64,000 nucleotides of DNA, from NCBI GenBank assembly GCA_030761205.1, contig JAULJL010000011.1:17908501-17972500 (forward strand), given 5' to 3'. The position numbers and the translations under genes are program-made. This DNA comes from Fremontodendron californicum (lineage: Eukaryota; Streptophyta; Magnoliopsida; Malvales; Malvaceae). Below, piece by piece: positions 56,466 to 64,000 of the stretch (positions within the stretch are counted from its first letter, which is position 1; every line of letters begins with the position of its first letter). The notes under the pieces are model-generated. The model was not told the origin of the DNA, ran no database searches, and worked only from the letters and a program-made list of their open reading frames with translations.

Positions 56466-56779
56466 AAGGCGTTTAAGCCATTTCTGGACGTAAAACCAGA
56501 GGAAGATGTGAGCCACAATCACAACTACAATAAACGACTTCTCAGCTTTTGGTTTGATTTGCAATAACTTTATTTTGGTTTAATTTACGTGTTGTTCGAT
56601 TTGTGTAATTATTCTCGTTTTTTTTTTTATTTGTCTTTTACGGTTGATTTTTTCTTCTCTTTTTGATTTTCTTCCTGAAATCACGCAAAAATCTTTTGTT
56701 AGGTTAACATTTTCTTCTGACAGGTCAGATACACTTTCGGCGACATTATTACTCTTGTCTGATTCACTACTCAGTCCTC

Positions 56780-56788
56780 TATATATTA
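56780..56788 (+). promoter_or_regulatory. TATA-like box upstream of LOG
   Basis: TATATATTA about 60-70 bp before the ATG at 56848, conserved in A. A pyrimidine tract ending CTTTCAGG follows at about 56805-56815 and could be a splice acceptor instead. Confidence 0.35.
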
Positions 56789-56847
56789 CACCATGTACTC
56801 ATTCTCTTTCAGGCATCGAAAAAAAAGAAAAAAAAAAGAAAAAAAAA

Positions 56848-57497
56848 ATGGAAAGTACTTCGTCCCAACGCATTAAAAAAATTTGTGTTTTTGGAGGTGC
56901 TTATCCAGGGAAAAATAACATATTCGCTGATGAAGCCATAAGAGTTGGAGTAATACTTGCCCAACAAAAGATCCAGTTGATTTATGGAGGCGGTAGTACG
57001 GGTTTAATGGGAGCAGTCGCTACAGCAGCACACGCCGGAGGAAGTCCAGTTCTAGGAATCGTGCCAAAACTATTCACAAGTTTTTGTGGACCTACCGTGG
57101 GTAAGGAAATACAAGTCTGGAGTATCCCTCAAAACGGATAACAATCATGTACCATTCTGCCGATGCATTCATTGCTTTACCAGGAGGTCTGGGTACATTG
57201 GAAGAAATAGCTTGCGTGACTTCTTGGTCATCTTTGGTCACAAATAAGAAACCCATTGGTTTGCTTAATATTAATGGTTATTTTAGTAATTTGCTTTCAT
57301 ATTTAGATAATGCTGTGGATAATGGATTCATGTTTTCAGAGGCAAGGAGAACCATAATTTCTGCTACAACCATTGAAGATTTACTCAAAAAGCTCCAAGC
57401 TTATGAGTGTTTATCTGCTACGGTTGTTTCGCAAACGCTCGGAAAAAGAAAAAGAGATATGGACGAGCAAGGAGTGGATTGCACTTTGTCTTTGTGA
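56848..57497 (+). pseudogene. LOG: LOG-type cytokinin-activating enzyme gene, frameshifted
   Basis: Same intronless LOG gene as in A. A 2-bp insertion near 57131 (CCCTCAAAACGG where A has CCCTGAACGG) changes the frame just before the catalytic Arg and produces a stop eight bases later. The second half is open again from 57147 and includes PGGLGTLEE. Besides the frameshift there are amino-acid changes to Asn23, Gly64, Ile93 and Thr124. The upstream leader contains an A-rich run before the ATG. Not able to give an active enzyme. Confidence 0.9.
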
Positions 57498-57583
57498 CAT
57501 TATCTAACATTTTGCTTGTTGTGTCTCAGTTATAATAAGTGGTTAGCAACCTCTGCAGGTAAGGGACATATTTTGCTAATTTC

Positions 57584-57597
57584 AAAAAAAAAAAAAA
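57584..57597 (+). other. Internal poly(A) tract downstream of LOG
   Basis: 14 A in sense orientation at the position matching 46180-46199 of A. Between LOG and this tract, B lacks 66 bp found in A, lost between two GGTAA repeats. Confidence 0.5.
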
Positions 57598-57689
57598 CAA
57601 ATTTGTTGTGTTTTAAGCAATTTAGAAGTATTCATTCTGAACAAGGTCTGAGTAAGGGAGACTTGAGACATACCTTGTCAGTTTGATTT

Positions 57690-57905
57690 TAATCTTTTTA
57701 TGTTTACTTGTTAATTTTTTTTTAGTATTTTAGGATTATTTAGGTTGCATGAGTTTGTTTTGTTTTGAGTCTTAGTTGTTCCTATTCTTATGTTATTAGT
57801 TCTTTTCTCTTACACATGATTCTTTCATTTGGGTTAATAGACTTACATTGAGGACAATGTAAGAATTAAGTGTGGGGGGAATGATTTAGGATTTCTTTTA
57901 TTTTT
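57690..57905 (+). repeat. Retroelement block on the 3' side of the captured genes (copy 2)
   Basis: Hairpin ACATTGAGGACAATGT (57845-57860), then AAGTGTGGGGGGAATG. Same block as 45896-46085 in A, element-2-like in spelling. Confidence 0.75.
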
Positions 57906-59434
57906 GTCTACTATTTTTTTATGAGTCTTTATTATTATTATTATTATTATTTTTTTGTGTGTTTTAGTTCCTTTTTAATACAATGATGAGATATGAATTG
58001 CATAAGTCTAAAACAGATTTATTAGTGAGAAGATTTTCATGAGAATTGAGCTTGATGTCAACCTTTTTATGAGCTAATGTTAATATGATATGTTGATTGA
58101 GAAAGAAGCATGTTTAGACTTAAAACTGACTTGTATAATCATCCTTGTGAGTTTTTGAGCCTATAATGATTGATGCATTATACAAATCAATCTAATTTTT
58201 TTTCTTGAGTGCTCTTATGATTACATGATTCTCTAGTACTTGCTTTAAACCGTTTGAGACTATATTGATACATGTGACACAACATGAATATGATAGAGGC
58301 ATTAGGATTATAACCAGAGCCAAACAGCCATCCATTATTAATGTTCTAAGAGAACATCCCCACTAGTGAGCCAATTTGAGCCTACATTAAATATGCTGTT
58401 TTATTGGTAACCACAACTTACACCTAGCCTAAATATACTTATATCCTTACCCTTGTTCTAAAGATGGATTATATATTTTGAGACATATTGCAAAAAACAA
58501 GGGATATTTTTAGTTAAAAATTTGGGTTAGAAACAAGAAATAAGTGTGGGGGGAAAAGAAAAGAAAAGTCAAGAGAAAAAGAAATGAAATACTGGCAAAT
58601 ATATTCCTATGTAAAAAAAAAATATATATATATATATGAATCATCTCTTGAATTTGTGGAAAAAGAAAAAGATCTTACAAAGTTGTTTAGAATGAAGAAA
58701 AGGCCCAACATGAATATCCGGCCTAGGTGACTATGTACTTGTAAAAAGTTTTGAGAAGTTTCTTTGTATGATCTTTTTATGTCTCTAAACTTTATGAACT
58801 CTTTGGAACCTTTGTGATATCTTTATCCTTTTGTTATTCAACCACATTACAAACCCCTTGGCCCCATTACAACCTTGATTAAAGACCTCTTGATTCATGA
58901 AGTTGTATGATCTAAATAGTGGAGAATAGGTGGACAAGCAAGAATATGGTAGAACTGTTTTCATGAGATTGATTGAGTGTAAACACTTCACCACTACTTT
59001 AAAGAGTGAAAATCATGAGGGTATCCCATGTGAGTAGTTGAGATTAAGTTTGAATATGCACTATTTTGATTGAAATATGTTATGTTAATATTGGCTTAAC
59101 TCAAACAATTTACATTCAAGCATGATTTTTTGTGAAATTCTTTAAGCTATTGATTAGTTTATAAGACTTGTTCAAAGATTGTCTCTAATTTGTATTGAAA
59201 GGATTAGGAGTAAATATTTTTAGTATATGTAGTTTATTTATATTTTAGTTTTTCAATGTTTGTGGGTACCGTTCTAGTAAACCCTCACGAGACTAAACTC
59301 GTCCACTAGGGACACCTAGGGGTTTAAAGGCTTGTGTCACATGCTAAGTGCCACCGTGATTTCCTACGAAAGTGGATTAGATTAGATTTTCTTATTTTAT
59401 TTTTATTGAGTCGTTGCTAGGGACTAGCAACAAT
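57906..59434 (+). other. Element B 3' noncoding region
   Basis: Conserved region before the PPT. Contains another AAGTGTGGGGGGAAAAG purine tract (58543-58560). No ORF. Confidence 0.75.
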
Positions 59435-59449
59435 CTAAGTGTGGGGGTG
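59435..59449 (+). other. Element B polypurine tract
   Basis: CTAAGTGTGGGGGTG directly before the 3' LTR. Confidence 0.87.
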
Positions 59450-61300
59450 TGATAACTCGTATAATTATATAGTTTTTAGTTATGTTTTATTATTGTTTTG
59501 TGTCAAATATGAGTTATTATTGTTTAGTCTAATTGTGTTTATGATCTTTATGTATTTTGGTGTTTTTCACAAGTTTCTTTGAGTGATTTCAGATTACTAG
59601 AATTAAGGGCAAATCCAGTTCAGTTCCAGTTCCGACACCTTTTGCCATATCAGCTATATCTCGAGTTTCACTGAAGCAATAAGGCTGAAATTTGTAGCCA
59701 TGCAAAGCTAAGAGGCATATCTATCTTTTTCATGTTTTACACTTCTTGAAACGGAGTCGTTTTCCCTAGCGAAATCGACCATCAAGTTGGCTGATGTGCA
59801 ATGACATCTGTGCTGACCTGTTTTCGTATTATGCCCATATCTTCTTATCCACATCAGAAAATGAGCTGATTCCAACGGCTATGGATCAGTAACTGATAGG
59901 GTAACATTTTTCTAGAAGACCATGTGATCAGATAAGGCCTCCAAAATTGACAAAATCGACCATCAAGTTGGCTGATCAAAATCGTCATATATGACGAAAA
60001 TTGTTAGAAAATGCACCCACCTATTATACCTACCTTTGAAATTTGTAAAGCTTGTCTCTTGTCATTTAGCCTTCCAAAATGTGTATAAATAGAGGGCCTT
60101 GGATGATTGTAAGGGATCATATTGTACATAGGTAGGATATTAGCCATTTTAATAAAATTCTCTAAGTTTTCTTCTTCTTTCTTTTCTCTAGTTTTCTTTC
60201 TTGTCTCTAGTTTTCTTTTTCTTTAGAGAGAGCAAGAGGTTGGATAATTAATATTCTTCCTCTTCTTCTTTCTTTCTTTTATTTTCTTCTTAGATTTTCT
60301 TTAATTTTATGTTTATGTTTATAATGCCTATGCTAGGCTAAACTTCTATTTGGTTAAGGGTGATTTCAAAGCCCTAGACATGTTTTATGATTGATTTTCA
60401 GATTCTATCTATCATTAATTTTCTATCAAAGTTGCTTATGTTCTTCTACAAGAATTATTCATGATGTTGTCTTGATTTGTTTAGGTGTACAACTAGATAG
60501 ATCTTGATAATTATCTATTGCTAGTTTAGGAGTCTTGATCCGTGTAATTGTCTTGATTTCCTATTCATAAGTGGCAATTTGTGATTAATGATTATGGTCA
60601 AGTTTTCAATAATTGCAAAGTGGAACATAACCTAAGTTGAACAATCCGAGCTTATGTGTTTGTTGCTTAGATCAACCTATCTTTCTCATCATAAAGCTGC
60701 CATTAAATTGAATTTAGAGAGCTTATTCTAGGTTGTTTAATGGTTAGAGATTAAATAGAGAGCTTGTTCTATTTAACGACAAACTAAGGAAAGATTGGGG
60801 TAACAGAGCTTGTTGTTATCTACGGTTGTTAACTTTGATAGTTGGTTGATATTGATAGATCTGAAATTGATTCTTAATGATGTCTAGTGGTGGAGAATGA
60901 AACCTTAACCATATTTTTCATATTTGATTCTTCTTACTTACTTGTTTTCTTACTTTTAGTTTGCTTATTTTTTATATTTATTTTTATTGGCTGGTTATAC
61001 CGCCTAATTTGTATATTAAGTTTGTTTTATTTTTATTGGCTGGTTATACCGCCTAATTTAGTATATATATTTTTATTGGCTGGTTATACCGCCTTGCATC
61101 TTATTCTTATTATTTACTTTAGTTTAAATCTGGCTTCAAAAACCCCTTTTCTTTTATTGTTTTCTTTGAACGTAAGTTATAAACTATTAACTTATAAACT
61201 AAAACCCAATCCCTGAGGACTCGACCCTTGCTAACTACTATACTTACAATTTATCTTTTTAGTGCAAGGTTAAATAAGATACACTCTTTTGGGTGCATCA
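59450..61300 (+). repeat. Element B 3' LTR
   Basis: 1851 bp, TGATAACTCG to GTGCATCA. 40 bp shorter than the 5' LTR, with three minisatellite copies instead of four. A few substitutions from the 5' LTR by eye. Confidence 0.9.
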
Positions 61301-61305
61301 GTCTT

Positions 61306-64000
61306 CGAATCATACCTTCTCTTTTTCATTTTCGGTGTTGTAAATTCTCTTCTCACCTAACTCCACTCGAATGTAACTCGAGGTTTCTACCAAAGATATG
61401 TAAATGTTATATAGGCTTGCAGATTTAGATTTAGGCTAAGATTAAAATTTATGTGATTCCCAAATGTACGGAGACAAGGCGCCACGAAAAAGGACCAAGG
61501 AGATCACCATCATGAATTATAAAGACTATGTATGGTATCCCTAGGAATTTGACCAACTAGTTTCCTAATGGCTCAAGGAAACTAGAGTAGTAAAGTCCAT
61601 AATCATCCTAGTAGATTGCATGAGATAGATTTATTTTTTAATTTATATATGTGATATATTTTTGAATAAATGCTATACATGTCAATCAACAAAGAAAAGC
61701 AATGAGACCTAATAGATGAATAAAGAAATCCCTCATTAAATTATATTGAGTCCATGTTATGCATGATAAGTTGCCTTCCACCATCTTAACAAGATAACCA
61801 GATTTCTTCCAGTATGAGGCTTGTTGAGTCACTCAAGGTCAAACTACTGTACGAATATGTTTGAGTTATAAAAGGTGGGTCTTACTCAACTAAATGTTAT
61901 GTTATTTAGATGCGTCAAACTTGATCGCGTGACATTTAGAGGCAAGGTTAGGCGAAATGCATATGACGCATTTTGGCAAAGAGTTGTCACCTAACTGATC
62001 AAGGAGCTGCATAGAGATGCAATTGATAAGAAAAGTTACCTACTCAGTTAGTTTCAACATGGCTTGTTGAGTCACTCAAGGTCATGGTGGGATGAAAGGG
62101 GTCCTTGCTCACTAAGAAGTTTAAAAGTTAAATTTCTCGAATAGTAGAGGAGGGCGACTATGTTGATAAAATAATGAGAACAATCATTTAAACTCTAAAA
62201 CCTAGTTTTAATGATTGCAATTTGCATAATGACTATTATATGCATTGGTTTATATGGGATATAAATCGTCATGGCAGGTTAACAAGTCACTTGATTGCAT
62301 ACTTGATGCAAACTATAAAGCCAATTTATATTAATCAATTACACAATAAAGATTGTTATGGATATGAAATGAATGATGTCCTTAATGATCCATGAGGTAC
62401 TTAGCAATGATAAGTTCAACATCTCAAGGAATTGTTCCAATGAAAGATGTTAGAAAGTAGCCTATGAGGCATCATGTGCTAATGGATGCATCAACAAATT
62501 TTAGAAACTTGGTTGAATTATGGATCATAATTTAAGTATAGACTTAGTTCTTTCTTCATTGTCTAAGAGCAATTTGCAAGTCGTGTTGTATTACAACTTG
62601 AACTAATTGGTGTTGCTAAATATGCTCACTAGACTAGAAGATCATCCACTTTGTTACTTCCACCGGGGAAAGGTAGCCGAAGAAACGTTCTTCAAAGTTA
62701 GGATGATGAGATGAAGAAAGAAATTGATATCGATCAAAAGGACATACCATCATTGTGGTAATGCAAGGCATTGGAGGCTTAATTGCAAGAAGTATATTTG
62801 ATACTTGAAGGGAAGTGAAACTTTAGAAGTTTTACTTCATGGTTATTATGAGTTCGTTTTCACTACCTTTAGGTATATGATATCTAAAAAATTGGTTCAA
62901 AGATATGTATGACATATAGATGGAACTAATGACAAGGACAAGTGAAAAGAATAAGACCAAGGAGGTGGCAACCTTAGTTGATATTTGATCAAGCTTGCCA
63001 ACCTATTAATGATGAATGTTTTAGAAACATTATCATTGATATTTCGGTTATGCTAGCATTAGATGCTTGGCCATTCATCCTAGAATGAACCAAAAGGTCA
63101 TATGGAATTTGTTCCATATCATGGTCTTATTACACTAATAAAAACTAGAAACTTGCATAAAAGATAATCAATGGTTGTTCAAGTCAAAAATATAAGATTA
63201 AAGTATATAGATACTAATAGTTTCTTTGATTATGAATCAAAGGAAATCTTATACAAAACTTGACAAATAGATGAGCTTTGGCTCAAGGAATTTCATAATG
63301 AGATTATGAAACTAATTTAGTTAAAGAGCATTCTTACTAAGATATGATCTAAATGAAGAATGGCTTGAAACTAAATTGATTGATTATCTAATAGAATTCA
63401 TATCAGATGAACTGAATGGACATTACTACGTGATGACATAGAAAAGTCCATGATGCTCCAAATAGCCAAGATTGCTGAAACACTAACCTAGAAAGGATTT
63501 CGAATTGTATTTGTAAAACAAACATTCATATAGGATATGAGATGTTTGATTTTATAATTACAAATGTGCATTCAAAAGAGTTTTGAATTTCACATCCCAT
63601 GGGAAAGTAAATGAGTTTACTTTGAATGTTTCTACACAAGTAGGAAACAGTGGGAGCATTATGACATTTAAAAGTTAAAGGTCATAAGTAGAAATCTGAA
63701 ATTATGCATAGGATGCATAAAGGCATAAAGATTTATTAGGATACATTATGATGCATTACTCATACGTGATGAGTCTACTAAACATAATGATTAAGTAGGT
63801 TGCACTGTGATGCATAACTCAAAAGAGATGAGTCTACTTAATAAAACATTGTTAGACAATGGATTGAGATATCCAGTTTTGATAGTGAGATTCAAGAGTT
63901 GAATTCATCAAAAAGGATGAGATATCTTTTGTGCACACCTAAGGATTAGTGGGAGTAATATTGATTAAATAATGTATATCAAATACATTGAAGATTAAAA
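61306..64000 (+). pseudogene. Decayed copia gag-pol
   Basis: No long ORF survives. A readable Gag landmark lies at about 62740-62800: YHHCGNARHWRLNCKKY, a degraded CCHC zinc knuckle of the copia type (first Cys replaced by Tyr), followed by a stop and YLKG. Upstream, near 62565, comes a reading SNLQVVLYYNLN, similar to the Gag C-terminal region of copia elements. Further right, short patches (near 63270 and 63400-63470) are compatible with integrase, but this is weak. The first part (61306 to about 62100) is leader and N-terminal gag without recognisable words. Confidence 0.6.

Larger units (their letters stand above)
52418..61300 (+). mobile_element. Element B: second copy of the cargo-carrying retrotransposon
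   Basis: LTRs at 52418-54308 and 59450-61300. Perfect TSD GTCTT (52413-52417 and 61301-61305), different from A, so it is an independent insertion. Same order as A, on the plus strand. The gag-like ORF has a stop (54912) and LOG has a 2-bp insertion, while the NABP-like ORF is open. The cargo is shared with A, so the genes were captured before both insertions and have been copied by retrotransposition. Confidence 0.9.
40169..64000 (+). mobile_element. Decayed copia element hosting insertions A and B, 3' end outside the window
   Basis: It has a 5' LTR (40169-41981), a PBS (41983-41996), leader sequence (41997-42326 and 51516-52417) and decayed gag-pol (61306-64000). Insertions A (TSD TTACG) and B (TSD GTCTT) interrupt the leader. 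Removing both, the pieces join cleanly into one leader ahead of gag. The 3' LTR lies beyond 64000. Confidence 0.75.

Overview
The window is plant DNA, most likely from a eudicot and from a repeat-rich heterochromatic interval. It is AT-rich and consists almost entirely of nested LTR retrotransposons. I see no intact ordinary host gene. Two retroelement classes dominate. One is Athila-like Ty3/gypsy elements, with TGATAA...CATCA LTRs, a primer-binding site matching tRNA-Asp, and one full pol. The other is a Ty1/copia family with TGTTGG...CAACA LTRs of about 1.8 kb and a primer-binding site matching initiator tRNA-Met. Several elements have target-site duplications (TSDs) that can be read directly, so the order of nesting can be worked out.

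Layout. 1-2753: ends of two gypsy elements in opposite orientation. 2754-4410: decayed Tat/Ogre-like gypsy pol on the minus strand. 4411-7185: a copia LTR fragment and a nearly complete solo copia LTR sitting in another LTR-like sequence. 7186-21616: a non-autonomous Athila-like element (element 2, minus) split by a complete Athila-like element (element 1, 8076-18743, TSD TAAAT) with an intact pol frame but a gag/protease broken by frameshifts. 21617-24070 and 31539-33886: two halves of an unclassified sequence (X), split by element 3 (24071-31533, TSD GAGCT/GAGTT), which itself holds a solo copia LTR (TSD CATCA). 33887-38755: a truncated gypsy LTR, then an LTR-like sequence carrying a PPR-like and a beta-tubulin gene fragment and two tandem-repeat arrays. 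38756-64000: an inverted pair of copia LTRs and a decayed copia element whose interior holds two further insertions, A (42327-51510, minus, TSD TTACG) and B (52418-61300, plus, TSD GTCTT).

The notable system is A and B. These are two independent, young copies of one non-autonomous Athila-like retrotransposon. Between the gag-like ORF and the 3' noncoding region it carries two extra genes in tandem. The first encodes a 178-residue basic, Cys-rich protein that resembles the nucleic-acid-binding/silencing-suppressor proteins of plant positive-strand RNA viruses (Betaflexiviridae, carlavirus/vitivirus type). The second is an intronless LOG-type cytokinin-activating enzyme. In A both ORFs are open. 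In B the gag-like ORF has a nonsense codon and LOG has a frameshift. The cargo is bracketed by duplicated retroelement sequence, as expected if it was picked up by template switching in the way retroviruses transduce genes. A and B lie head to head, about 0.9 kb apart, forming an inverted repeat with arms of about 9 kb.

All assignments come from reading the sequence and from memory of the families. No database search or alignment program was run.
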